The translations under genes and the position numbers were made by a program. DNA of 64,000 bases from Stictocephala bisonia (lineage: Eukaryota; Arthropoda; Insecta; Hemiptera; Membracidae), in assembly GCA_035578905.1 (NCBI GenBank), contig JAQJVL010000517.1, positions 434,001 through 498,000 of the forward strand, written 5' to 3'. The notes below the pieces were generated by a model. It did not search any database, was not told the origin of the DNA, and was given only the letters and a program-made list of their open reading frames with translations. Positions 32,558 through 44,230 of the stretch are shown in pieces (the stretch's first letter is position 1; the number at the start of each line of letters is the position of its first letter).

Positions 32558-32636
32558 ATGCCTCAGTTGTACGGACACAAGTACTTGGGTCCAGGCAATC
32601 CGTCTGACAACGGCGAGCCCGTGGACAGAGACACTT
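32558..32636 (+). pseudogene. Second, oppositely oriented VP1 start, truncated
   Basis: Starts ATG 32558 and encodes MPQLYGHKYLGPGN, here with the normal Pro in the calcium loop, before sequence similarity ends in a (TC)n run at about 32637-32658. This is the start of a second viral genome in head-to-head orientation, cut off after about 25 codons. Confidence 0.85.
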
Positions 32637-32660
32637 GTCTCTCTCTCTCTCTCTCTCTCC
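32637..32660 (+). repeat. (TC)n microsatellite at viral-host junction
   Basis: About ten CT units mark the edge between the viral palindrome arm and non-viral sequence. Confidence 0.9.
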
Positions 32661-32730
32661 CTCTATTCACCTGAAGAAAATGCCTGTGGTGTTGAAAATT
32701 TGGGAGATTATGTCTATTTTGTGTTTGTGC

Positions 32731-32770
32731 TCTGATGTGAGTGAACTTGTCTTTTAAGGTAAGTTTGCTG
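32731..32770. repeat. Right half of 40-bp inverted repeat bracketing the viral insertion
   Basis: Reverse complement of 28078-28117 with one mismatch. It contains CTTTTAAG/GTAAGTTT, a strong splice-donor-like string on the plus strand. Confidence 0.85.
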
Positions 32771-33489
32771 TATTGTAATACAGTAAACCCTCTTATATCT
32801 AGAACTTTATTAGTTGAATCATCTGAAATCCTGACCGGTCTCATGGGAAAAAACTACAGTATTCTGAACGCTTAAAATGATGAAATATCTTTAGGTTAGA
32901 TATTACAAATTAGAATTTTTTTCTCCAATACTTGTTCCTGATTCTGCGGAATTGTCATTCCAGCGCACTAATTTTATGACAGACATTTTTCTAGAAATTC
33001 GTGGTGATTGGATGGATTTTTTTCCATTTAAAGTTACATTCAGTAATGTTTTAATTTGTTTAAGTTTGTTGTATTAGATATATGTCGATATGTTCATAAT
33101 AAAAAGAATGTAATATAGCATATTGTTCTTTTAATTATCTTACCTAAAAAATAAAACTTAAACATTTTTTTATTATCTTGAATAAAATTAACCCATCAGT
33201 AAATCATAAAATACAATAATGTAATGCCTTCAGTCTCAGTGAAGCATCTAAAAAAACATACATGTACAGAATTACTGTAGCCATCTCTACTATGATGTAT
33301 ACATTTCCTTATGAAAAGACAACGTAAATAAAGGTCAGCCTTGCTTATTGTTGCTATTAATGTTAGCATCTGATATACAGATTTTCCTTGTCCACATTGC
33401 TTAGTGTCACAGTAATTCGTATATTAGAGGTTTACTGCAACTTAATTTTATTAGCTGCTTATAGGACTTAGATTTTATTTAATTGTTTT
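32771..33489. other. Intergenic AT-rich DNA
   Basis: No gene or repeat recognised. Confidence 0.5.
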
Positions 33490-34241
33490 AGCATGATCAT
33501 CACCATCGGTTGAGTTTCCCGTTTTCGTGGGTTGTCCTACACAGCCTCCTCCGTGTTTGACTTTCCCTCTAGGTTTCCTCTTCCTCCACGTGACTTCTGC
33601 ATTTCTCTTTTCTCCACATCCTTACACACTTGGTCTCCCACCTTCCTCTTGGTCTTCTTCCTCTTTCCCGAGAGCTATCTTAGACAGTGTATTATATCAC
33701 AGTTTCTTCACATGCCCCATCCACGGTTCTTTTTTCTTTCAATTGTCTCTTGTTGTGTTATCAATTTCAACCTTTCTCGTGTTGTGTCGGTATCTCTTCT
33801 GCTAATCTTCACTATTCCTCTGAAAAATCGTGTTTCTGCTGCCTATAATCTGTTAAAATAACCTTTTCTCAGTATCCACGTTTCTGCTCCATATAATAAA
33901 TCGTTTGATATTACATTCGCTCAACAATATCTTCGTTTCCTTTCCAATGTCATAATATTTTCTGTACCAGATCAAAAAACTGTCCGCTCTTCTTTGTTAT
34001 ATTACTCCTTAGATAACAGAATTCATCTACCTTTTTTAACAAAATTGATACATCTTTTTCCCTTACTTCTTTGTTATTTTTGCCCAATTATTCGTTTCTC
34101 GTTCAAAATCTTCTTTATCTTTCCATATCGTAATATCATCTGCATGTGCTACTATCTACAGATCTTCTGCTCCTCTGTTTCCTTGCGCTCCCATAATTCA
34201 TCCATTACTACATTAAATAGAACGAGGACAATACACTACTA
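33490..34241 (-). mobile_element. LINE reverse-transcriptase remnant
   Basis: On the minus strand it encodes a VAHADDI block (near 34165-34140), the catalytic FADD box of an RT. A segment with FADD-to-thumb spacing follows towards 33900, then basic RKRGR-like C-terminal sequence, ending near GATGATGATC-type repeats at 33490. All frames are broken. Plus-strand open frames of 92-109 codons here are incidental. Confidence 0.65.
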
Positions 34242-35035
34242 CAGGGTGTCCAGCAACAGGGAAAACCTGGAAAAGTCAGGGAATTTTAAATGACCTGGAA
34301 AAGTCAGGGAAAAATCAGGGAATTTGAAACAAAACCTGGAAAATCTTAACAAGAACACCAGTCTGTTGTGATTTGTTATAGTCACTATATACTTGTGTGC
34401 GCTACAAAAAATCCTTTACTTTGTTCAGTACTAAATGTTAATTTTAATATTCTAACATTTAAATATTGCCATTTAATATTCTAAATTATGAAAAAGCTAC
34501 TTAATTCCTGTGCTTATGCTTGTTTGACCTCATACAACTAGTTTAATATCGCTAAAAGTTTAAAACTTACTGAAATAATGTTCTGATTAGTACTTGTTAG
34601 ATAAGTCATAAACCTAAAATTTATGCTGGTTTTGGGGAAATTATAATTTAGTGCTGTTTTTTAAGGCATTGAAAATTGTCATAATTTAACAATTTTAGAA
34701 TAAAAGGTATGTTTGTTTTTTACTCAAGTCTAATTATAAATATATTTTTGATTCTAACTCTACTGTTATAAAGTAGGTAGTTTAAAAAGAATAATTATTG
34801 TCGGTAGTAGTTTTGAATTTAATTATTACGGTTATCAATAAAAATATATGTCAGTTATTAATAATTGTAATTGACTGTAAATAAATAACATAATGTATGT
34901 ACATGGTAGTACATAATATTACTACTAAGTTAAATAGACATATATGTAACTATGTCGATTTGTGGTCAGGGAAATTTTGTATGAAATCAGGGGTTGGTCA
35001 GGGAATTTGTTTAAGGAGGATTACTGGACACCCTG
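34242..35035. mobile_element. Non-autonomous DNA element with perfect 12-bp ends
   Basis: CAGGGTGTCCAG at 34242 and CTGGACACCCTG ending at 35035, flanked on both sides by TACTA. The ends carry repeated AAAAGTCAGGGAATTT-type motifs. The interior of about 600 bp is AT-rich and non-coding. It interrupts the LINE remnant region. The superfamily was not assigned; a 5-bp or a nested TA duplication are both possible. Confidence 0.88.
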
Positions 35036-36009
35036 TACTAGCCTAAGCATCTATCAATTGTTCCTCTTAAGCTCAACCCTTCGTCCACTTTGTGAGGGAC
35101 GGACGTCATTATGAAGTAAGGGATTGCCTGTGGGGGGTGATGACAGCGGAGACGTTGTGTGCCCTTGTACCTGCTAGGTTTGCTGGTAAGGCCCCATAGG
35201 AACTATGAACAGTGACGGCCTTGATTACATACTCCTACAATAGATATTCCATCTAATAGGAATATTTTGTTAGTTGTGAGACCCACAAAAACAGCTGGAT
35301 TAAACTGCATTACATTTATATAGGACTACATTAGCGCACCACAATGGACCACAAAAACAGCTTGTATTTTGAGACTCAAAATTAACATTGTATGGGAAAT
35401 TTATTTGTGAATAAAATTATAGTGAATAAAAACGACTAATGGGGGTTATAGTGAAGCCATGACATGTGTAGCAAACCTTTAGTTGATAAAAAAAGTAAGG
35501 ATTTTAGTACAATAAAGAACATTCAAAGTTTTTTTTTTGTTTTTCTTTTCATAGCTGTAAGTTTCTGTGTTAAATAAATTAATAAGTCTGAAGTTCTTAC
35601 AGTTTATAACTGTTTGGCTTTACAGTTTATAACACCCTTATAAACTGAATGCAAAGTTAGAAAACCCTGATCTATTGTAAATTTTTCAGTTTTCATCTGC
35701 CAACACTTATTTGCACCAGATCCAGATGACATCTGGACACACAGACTTAATAAATACTGTGGATCAATGAGTTATTGTGATAAACTTGTGATATAAAATG
35801 CTCACAATTGCCAAAAAGAGTGAACCTAGTACATGTACAAATTGACCAAAGATTAATCTGTAAATGATGCTGTTATGATATTGGTTAATACTTGAAGCTC
35901 TAGTAGAATGGCACAATTACTATGCCAGCTCCGAGCTGATACACTACCAGGGGGGTGTTCTGCTCTCAGGCAAGTCTTCTGTGGGACAAAGGGGAGACTC
36001 TGTTTTGAG
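35036..36009. other. Intergenic DNA
   Basis: Contains a GC-richer patch at 35085-35215 of unknown origin; otherwise nothing recognised. Confidence 0.5.
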
Positions 36010-36465
36010 CAAGTCTTTTTGCTGTCTCATACTTCCCTCCAATCCTTACACTGTGTCTACCATCGTCTTCCTTTTTGCTGTCTCATACTTCCCTCCAATC
36101 CTTACACTGTGTCTACCATCGTCTTCGTTTTTGCTGTCTCATACTTCCCTCCAATCCTTACACTGTATCTACCATCGTCTTCCTTTTTGCTGTCTCATAC
36201 TTCCCTCCAATCCTTACACTGTGTCTACCATCGTCTTCCTTTTTGCTGTCTCATACTTCCCTCCAATCCTTACACTGTGTCTACCATCGTCTTCCTTTTT
36301 GCTGTCTCATACTTCCCTCCAATCCTTACACTGTGTCTACCATCGTCTTCCTTTTTGCTGTCTCATACTTCCCTCCAATCCTTATACTGTGTCTACCATC
36401 GTCTTCCTTTTTGCTGTCTCATACTACCCTCCAATCCTTATACTGTGTGTACCATCGTCTTCCTT
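36010..36465 (+). repeat. 56-bp tandem repeat, about 8 copies
   Basis: Each unit carries TTGCTGTCTCATACTTCCC and CTACCATCGTCTTCCTTTT with one or two substitutions. Because 56 is not a multiple of three, all three plus-strand frames stay open across it, producing three long but meaningless ORFs. The minus strand reads like an amplified piece of the adjacent LINE remnant. Confidence 0.95.
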
Positions 36466-36840
36466 TTCCTCAAACTTTTCCTTCTACAAGCTCTCCTCTC
36501 ATCACATGTCTTAAACAGTTCATTTTTCTTATAGTTTTCAGTATTCCCTTCTTATCGCCCAATCTCCTCAGTTCTTCACCACTTTTCACATCTTCCCATT
36601 CTATTTTCTCTAAATCCATATCTCCATCGCATCCAATCTTTTCAACTTTCCTGAGAGTCCATCATAAATATTTTCCTCAACTTCTTATCAAACAGTCCAC
36701 AAAGGAAACTTGTATTTTTATTAAATCTTTCTTTTGCTTTAATCTTTTTTTGGCAGTCCTTAATTCTGTATTTCTTTTGCAACTTATATCCCCTTCAATT
36801 ATATTTCCTAGATATTGAAAACCATAATTGCTCAAAATGA
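36466..36840 (-). mobile_element. LINE remnant (post-catalytic RT region)
   Basis: The minus strand encodes a FQYLGNIIEGD-like block near 36815-36780 followed by Lys/Arg-rich helices, which corresponds to the segment after the FADD box in LINE reverse transcriptases. Frames are broken, and the adjacent 56-bp repeat seems derived from the same element. Confidence 0.55.
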
Positions 36841-38396
36841 ATGGCTATATACAGGATGTCAAAAGAGGCTTTTTTAATCATAAGTTTTTAACCTATTATG
36901 AAACTTGTTACCATCCACCAATCATCAAATTTCAACAAATGCTACAGCATCAAAATAATAAAATTCCTCCCTTCCAGGTCTGGTATAAGGAAAGTATGCG
37001 GGCGCCGGGGAAAAGGGGCACCTAAACGCTCAGTATTAAATTAGGAGACTAGATTTTGAGTGTTGACTCACTATGCCAAATTCATATTTTAGGAGAAAGG
37101 ATATGTCGCATACATGTACTCTACTCCGCTACTCAAGATTTTACTGTTTTCTGATTTTAATTTTTACTACTGTTACTACCTAATTGACATAATACCTTAC
37201 AGACAGATTTTACGTCGTCTGTTACCGTTAATTAATATCCAATTGCTTACGTCAATTTGTTGTAAATACAATTCAATCACAAATTCAATATGCCTATTGA
37301 AATCTAAAAAATCCCACACAAGAAGACTCAGTTAATCACCTTTCAATACTTAATGGGCAACATACGTTTACCAACACGAATTATTTTTAATTCAGCAACT
37401 ATAATAATGCTTAATAATTGCAAAGAAAAAATGTCTTAAGATACACATATTTTATAGTAATAATCTTTTGAAGTTCATTTTCTTGGGTGAATTATTAGGC
37501 TTAATGGTTTAAAATTTTAAACAAAATTGTACATTTTTACTTTACGCTTGAATAATAATTATTGACCTAGGAATGTGACAAATAGGAATATAGATCTTAT
37601 TACATCTCATTTTTAAGGTTTTTAAAGGCTTATTATTTTGATAAAAACATTTTCAAATTATTCTTAACCCAAGAAGCAGGGCGGCCCAAAATGTAAAATG
37701 TTTTGGTTTTTAAAGTTGAAGATACTCTACCGTAACTCTTTTTTACATCAAAACGGTGTACATTATTTATCAAATACTACAAATGACTTGTCCTTTCAAT
37801 TAGCAGTAAGATTTTACAATTATCTCCCTTTCTTCGAAATTGCAAAAATCATTTACGTTTAAAAAACTAAAAATAGATCTAAGTAAAAAGTTGTAAATAG
37901 GATCCCATTTTATCAACAAGGATCCCAGCCTTTTATCAAATTAAAGGTCTTTAAAAATCAGACATTTTGTTATGTAAATTTTTGCCACATCTCTGTTGGT
38001 CTTTAAACTGTGGACGAAAACAAATTTTTTACATCAAAGTATATCCATGCTGTATATCAAAATAAAAGCCTCAAAAATAAAATATTTTTATATTTAAAGT
38101 TATGTATTTATTCCGGTATTCAAATGGCAGATGAAAAATTAGTTTTTTTACTTTTCCATAGTTCCTGGTTATCATTTTTTCCTTTAATTTACGATTAATT
38201 AAACTGCTGAATTTCTTCTAAGCGAACTTGTGTTTTATTTATTGATTTTTACAGTTGCTTAGCTTTGATTTTGTTATTTATAATGGGCTTTAAGATCTAG
38301 AAATATTACATATAATATATAAGTTAACCATGATATTCAAGTCTCAATTTTCATTATTTAAGTATTTCTATTTATTTTACAAGTATTTGTATTTAG
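36841..38396. other. Intergenic AT-rich DNA
   Basis: Only a short GC-rich patch (GCGGGCGCCGGGG at about 36998-37010) stands out. No gene seen. Confidence 0.5.
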
Positions 38397-38702
38397 GCTA
38401 GAGTCACATTCGGTGTGTTTCACGTTGCGGTAGAAACGCTGCTTTTAAATTGTTTCCAGCGGTTATCGTCAGATCCACTGAGTGCTGTCACACTGTTTGG
38501 TGCTATTGCTCTACTGAATGACATCCTAGGTCCGTCACTTGAAAATATGGCTAGGGTCACATTTGGTGTGTTTCACGTCGCAGTAGAAACGCTGCTTTTC
38601 AATTTTTTCCAGCGGTTATCGTCAGATCCACTGAGTGCTGTCACACTGGGCGGTGCTAGTGCTCTACTGAATGACATCCTAGTTCCGTCACTTGAAAATA
38701 TG
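38397..38702 (+). repeat. 153-bp tandem duplication
   Basis: Two copies starting GCTAGAGTCACATT (38397) and GCTAGGGTCACATT (38550), about 90% alike. The period is a multiple of three, so an open frame of 161 codons (38415-38900) passes through both. The sequence resembles a transposon terminus that duplicated; the protein matches no known family. Confidence 0.85.
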
Positions 38703-39302
38703 TCTTCACCAAGGAAGGATGATTTGCCTGTGAGTTCATACTTAATACGCAAGAACTGTAGGCGTATCGAAGTGCACCCATTAAAAAACGTGTTTACACC
38801 AAAGTCTTCCACTAAGTTTTCCACAAGTTGCGGGGCAACTTGTTGCATTTTTACAAAATACATCAACTTTTTTCTTATGGAGAAACAAATCTTGCTCTAA
38901 ATTTTGGTTTCCCATTGAGTGTCGGTAAAGATCAAAGAATGTTGACAACAAAAACTGGAAGATTTGTTGCTTTGCACTTTGTGCAAACAACTTGTAGGAA
39001 ACCAATGGAAAACTGTGCCCCGAGACATCTTAGACAGGTATTGCTTTCCTATCATGACACTGTCACTGTACCAATCCCTAGCCTTCAATGAGGGTGTCAC
39101 CCAAAATCTTCTATAACCTCTTGTTGCTCTAATTTGAGAAGAGCAACTTTTAGTTTTCTACAAACAATTTGTTGTCAACTTTTAGGTCTCAACTTTTGTG
39201 TAAACGCAGCTTTAAATACAGTGCGTTTGCAAGAGGTCCAGTACCATAACCTGATGGTATATTTATTAAATGAATAATTAAAGTTCTTCTCTTATTTCCG
39301 GA

Positions 39303-39422
39303 TGAGTGAACCATCATTTGCAGAACTGTGTTCTATGTTGAGGGACAGTATTACGAAGCAGGACATAAGATTAAAATTGTTCATATCAATAGAAGAACGA
39401 TTGGCTGTTACTTTGAGGTAAG
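39303..39422 (+). pseudogene. PIF/Harbinger transposase exon fragment
   Basis: Encodes SFAELCSMLRDSITKQD followed by EERLAVTLR and then a GTAAGA donor. This matches the N-terminal helical region of the Harbinger transposase at 60230-59952 (LLDLISPKITKKD, RLKLEVTLAYLATG) at the same spacing. No DDE part was found nearby, so it is a remnant. Confidence 0.6.
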
Positions 39423-39916
39423 AATCTATTAATTAATAATACATCCACTCACAGGCTAGATTTGAATTGAAGTACAGTAACTCGTTTTCATGTTTGTAGG
39501 CACTTGTGAGTGGTTGACTTTGTAAAAATGATTCTTAGTTGAAAAAAAAATAGTGTAAAAATATTGTTGCATACATGTCAAACTAAAAAGTCTGATTTTG
39601 AACGTGAGATTGTTTAATTAAATAAATAATTTGAAACTTACTTTCTTTGTTCTTCCTTCAGGTGACTTAAGTTGCAAGTTGTAAATCATCCTTTGTCCTA
39701 TCTTTATCCACGTTTTACTTTTCATATCTCTATTACTATAATCTTTGTTAGACATCTGCCACAACGATGGACGAAGATGAATTTCATTAATGAACTTTTC
39801 CATTTCAAACATAGTAAAAGCGAAATAATAAAGAATGAAATAATATTCATGAACAGTAAGCAACATAAGAACTCCCCCAGCGCAGGTTATGTACAAATGA
39901 CTGACATCAACAACGA

Positions 39917-40793
39917 AAGGGTGAAAACATAGTGGAGCGGCGAGTCTAGAGTCAAGTGGCAAGTTAAGATGCTCTAGAGCTACAAGTATAGTGAAGAGGC
40001 AGGTGCACATAGTGGAGCTGCGAGTCATGAGACGACTCGGGTAAAGGAAAGTGTCCTCAGGCAGTAAAATGTCGTAAGACAGCGAAGATAAGTATTTGTT
40101 TGAAAAGAGTACTCTTAAAATGTTACGTATGTTTCATACCAGGAAGTAATGCTACTCACGCGGTTTAATAAAGATTTTCACCATAGTTAAAAGTACGCCA
40201 GGTTTTACATTATTGTTTGAAATTAAATTAAATTGAATATTTGAGCTAATTAGGCTAAACGGTAAGAAATCAGTATTTCCAACATCTTCTCCTTCATAGA
40301 GTCTTGAGGTTCTTGTGTCATCAACACTTCCGCAAGGCAAAGAATAACGATTGGTGGACTCATCTGGTTGGATTAATCATTTCTTCCACATAAATAAGCA
40401 TATTTTATCACTAAATTTTGTACTTACTTTCGGGAAAGTAGTTTATCAACGGCATTAATTTTTTATATAAGGCAGAAACTTTGATGAAACAACAAATCAT
40501 CATTCAGAGTCTGGTTCCACATAGGTTCATGGTGTCTAATTGATAACACAAATGTTTCAATGTTCATTTTTGATACAGGAGGTTCATAAGAGGAACCTTT
40601 GGTAAGAAAGCCCCAAGTCAACTTGAGGAGAAATGCTACAAAGAAATAGTTGGTGAATTCTCGAGTGGTGAGTCAAGATTCATGTTGATGCACGACGCGC
40701 CGTTTGACACTTCACTATGTGCGGGTCAACTTAAATACACGGAAGAATTAAAAACGCTCAGCTAGGTTCGCTGCTCCACTATGTTTTCACCCT
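39917..40793. mobile_element. Non-autonomous element with 25-bp inverted ends
   Basis: AGGGTGAAAACATAGTGGAG at 39917-39936 and the complement CTCCACTATGTTTTCACCCT ending at 40793. An internal copy of CATAGTGGAGCTGCGAGTC lies at 40010. It resembles a MITE related to Harbinger elements. No transposase found inside. Confidence 0.75.
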
Positions 40794-41325
40794 AACTTGG
40801 AGAGGGTGAAGAACAGGATGCAGCAAGTCCGCTGAATGTGACTGCCTCCATTTAATTCCATGCGATACATACTAGCCTTAGAGAAAACGCCTCCACCTCA
40901 CAGTTTTTTATGGGGGGGGCGCCACAATGTATGTTGTTCGCTTACACTAAAAAAATATCTGCAACCGACCCTGCTCCCTTCTAACTGTATTCAGAACTCA
41001 ATGGAATCTTTCCGACCATTGAGTTGTGGAGCATAGCGAAGCTAATCGAGGAAAGTACATGTGTACATTCTTTAGAACTATCAATTTTCTGTCTACACTT
41101 ATAAGAGTTAAAGGTGGGCTATATTTTTGTGTGTTTTTTTTTTTTTTTTTCTATTTAAGAAGTTTGTTTTTATAACCAGTGAACGTATTCAATATTATTT
41201 TGAATTTAATTGATAGTTATTTTGTTTTTGCGTGGATTGAAACCTTTAAATTCAACAGATTTAGATAGTATAATATGATATAAAAAATCTGTCAATGGGG
41301 ATTGGATTAAAATAAGCGCTCAGAT
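40794..41325. other. Intergenic DNA
   Basis: A G-run (GGGGGGGCGCC near 40914) and a T-run near 41130; no gene. Confidence 0.45.
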
Positions 41326-41490
41326 GACTGTTTAGTGTAGTAATAGTTCAGCTATTTAGTCACTTCAGGGGTATTGGAGAGACAGAGAGATTGTTGGCGA
41401 TACATGTGAAAACGAACAAGAATTTTATCAAATGGGCTTCACAGCGCTTATGTGAGCGAACAGTCTTCTTGTTTGTGTCGTTAATGACAA
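41326..41490 (+). repeat. Dispersed repeat, copy 2 (see 15886-16045)
   Basis: Same order of TAGTCACTTCAGG, GAGAGACAGAGAGAT and CAGTCTTCTTGTTT as 15886-16045 with about 75-80% similarity by eye. Confidence 0.7.
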
Positions 41491-44027
41491 TAGACACTCA
41501 CACTAGTAAATATATTACAGATAGTTTTGATAAACCACGTTTACTACTCAGACCAAGGGGAATCAAGAGATACATTTTTATATTGCATTCAATTTTTTTT
41601 ACTGCTATCCTCAAACCATTTACAATTGTTGACTCATGAATTGTTCCATATTCTTACAGAGTATAAACATGTTAATTATGTTTAATCTTGGAATATCTTC
41701 ATATTTTAAGTCTAACTGAAAAGGGACTGTTAATATGGAAACCTGCCAGGACTTTGATTTGTGTTTGACACATCCCGAATAATCTCTCATGCTGCCAAAT
41801 AGATCTTGTAGATAGAATGATATCAATCTGTGAGTGTTGATGGGATGGCCACGCCAAATCAGTTTTAATTAAAATAAATTTGGCCCTTTTTACAATTAGA
41901 AAGTTGGTGTAGTTTTGACACTCGTAAATTAATTTACTATTCTCATATCCAGTCACGAATATAATAAAGTACAAAAACAGAAGATTTTACTGAAATAAAA
42001 AAAAAAAAACAATCAGAGCTTTGTTACAACTGATTTGTTTAGATCCTCTAAAAGAACTTTTCAAACAACTAAATATTTTGACTGTTAGATGGATTTATAT
42101 TTTTGTACATATTATTACATAATAATTTACAAAAACAGCTTAAAAACTTTTTACACATAGAACACAAGACATAAAAATGAATATAAAGTTCCTAGAAACC
42201 ATCTCGCATTGTTTAAAAAACTCATTTGTAGGAAACCAATTCGTAGGAAAAATACCTGAGAAGATCAAAAAGGAAAACTATTGTAATTATATGAAATCAA
42301 AAGAAATATTAATAAGTTAAGCTCTTTATTCGTTATAAGAATTTGACAAGATTAAACCATAACAGTATTATGATTAAGATAACTCACTTATTGGATATTT
42401 TTTAATTTATAGAAATAAAACTTACTCAATTCAATTTGTAATTTACAATATCTTATAATTAATTATAATTTATAGCATTACAATTTATAAGCATACTTTT
42501 CAAATTTTTATTGGAATCTGTTAGTTTTATTTCTAAAAATTATAACAATGTTATATTAATATTTACCAATTTATTTAATTTGAGATAAAATATGGTTCTA
42601 TTATCTTGGACAAAATGTGCTTCTAATTAGATAGAATAAAGAATATTTTGACTATTGACTAATCAATCAATAAAAAGTTCCCTCTGCTCCCTGCTTGTAA
42701 ATAGGGGTGAAATAACCGTTCATTGTTTGTAATCCCTTAAAGAGAAATTAGGTCTTAAGATGTGATTATTTTTAAGCAGTTAAGGAGGAAGTAATTCCAA
42801 ATCTGCTCCTAGAAGTAAAAAAAATAAAGTTAATGAAATAATTGTATGTCATTTCATTTTATTATAAAAGTAAACAAAATATTAACTTTTTAAGGTACGA
42901 GACATGACAATTTTGGAATGTTTTTATAACTGATCTACTTAAGAGTATTCTATCCAAAAATTATTTAAAATGTTGTTTAAATAAAATTCTTAGTCTTCTT
43001 ATAGTATAGAAGTACAGTAGTCCCTTACAAAGAAATGTGTGGAGGGAAAACAATTGTTTTTTAATTGTCTCTATGGCCACTCCAATCTAAGTGGCTAGTT
43101 TGGTCTTTCTATGTACATAACTTATTAAGACACTGTGCGATTATTTCATTAATTTTTTGAGAATATAGTGGACAAATGGTACTGTACAAACTAAGCTAGT
43201 GCAAAGTAAAACCAAAAATGTTAAAGTATAACCAATCATTTTTTTGCAAATGACATCAGTATAAAGTTTGAGTTGAAATCTGTGCAATTATCTTTGGCTG
43301 AAAGAGTAGATTAATAATACATAAAAATTTCTTTGCTAGAGTTTACTATAAAAGAGGGAGTTATGTACTAACTACAATTTGCGGTGGTGAGAGAGAGAGG
43401 GGAGGAGAACAGGTTGTATGTGTGTTAGTGAGATAAGTTCTTTGCTACTCCTAGGGTACACTTTGTTTGATTTTTATTGTTTTACAGTTAGAAAATAAAA
43501 ATATTTCTATGTTAAATTTATTGTTAAAAATAGATTAATTGTAAACATTATTTTAACTACATAAATTATAAAACTATTGCTTATGTAGCTTGAAATTATA
43601 ATAACACCTTCATGTTGTCATTTTGGTACAAAATGAATGTGAAATCCTAACAAAATAGAATTATTTATCCAAAAATTAAATTAAAAAAATGTATATGTTT
43701 TGTATGTTGTTGCATGCCTAGTAAGTGACTCATCAACGGTATTTTGTGAGTGTTTCTTAATCCTCCAGAAGCCTTCAGAGTAGGAATTCAGTACACTTAC
43801 TGATCTCAATCCTGACATAATAGCCTGGAGATTTATTATCTGATAAAAGTATTACCTTTTTACTATATTAACTATAAAAAAGTATATCCAACGCCAGATT
43901 AATGTTAAGTGTCTCAGCTTGAAATTATTTGTTAGTTTAGTTTCAAATGTTTTAAAAGAAATGGATTTTTTGTATTAATTTATTTGTACAGTGTGTCTTT
44001 CATTTGTACAACTTCCAATATATCTGG
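41491..44027. other. Intergenic AT-rich DNA
   Basis: Poly-A/T tracts and a GAGA run near 43390. No supportable gene. Confidence 0.5.
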
Positions 44028-44230
44028 GCTCATGGCGGCACTGGCGAAGTGTTGTAACCCAGCTACTTGGGGACAAAGTGTTGTGGAGATTGAAGGTGAT
44101 AGGTTCTATGCTCGGCCCTCTTAATATCGACAAGGCGTCCACTCAGCGGTTACTACCGGCGCGGCGTGAACACTACTAGAGAAGTCTGGGGTGTCCATTT
44201 CGGGTGGAAGTCAGAGTCCGGATTTTGTAG
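44028..44230 (+). repeat. Dispersed repeat, forward copy of 25890-26062
   Basis: Begins ATGGCGGCACTGG, contains GTAACCCAGCTACTTGGGG and TTCTATGCTCGGCCC, and ends with AGAAGTCTGGGGTG. It matches the other copy in inverted orientation. Confidence 0.65.

Larger units (their letters stand above)
31996..32629. repeat. Viral terminal palindrome (imperfect inverted repeat with 250-bp centre)
   Basis: Arm 31996-32181 is the reverse complement of 32431-32629. Each arm contains the VP1 start, a TATA tract, TGACGTCA and GGCCCTAACAGGGCC. The right arm has a small extra duplicated block around 32502-32517. The centre 32182-32430 includes short hairpins (AGCTACGTAGCT) and an AT-rich section. This is the expected form of a parvovirus terminal hairpin copied through into a second genome. 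Confidence 0.92.
28118..32636. other. Endogenous ambisense densovirus (parvovirus) insertion, broken
   Basis: Non-structural genes run on the plus strand (28.1-30.06 kb) and capsid genes on the minus strand (30.48-32.07 kb), converging at about 30.07 kb. This is the layout of ambisense Densovirinae. Key signals are an HYHVIHD-type motif, an SF3 helicase, a densovirus capsid and a phospholipase A2 segment. The NS side begins without a visible terminal repeat; the capsid side ends in a large palindrome. GC content and codon use differ from the host surroundings. Several frame breaks make this a fossil or partly decayed copy. Confidence 0.92.

Noticed and set aside
35908..36818. Long overlapping plus-strand proteins of 177-247 residues
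   Set aside because: They arise because a 56-bp stop-free repeat is read in all three frames; no protein-like composition beyond the repeat.
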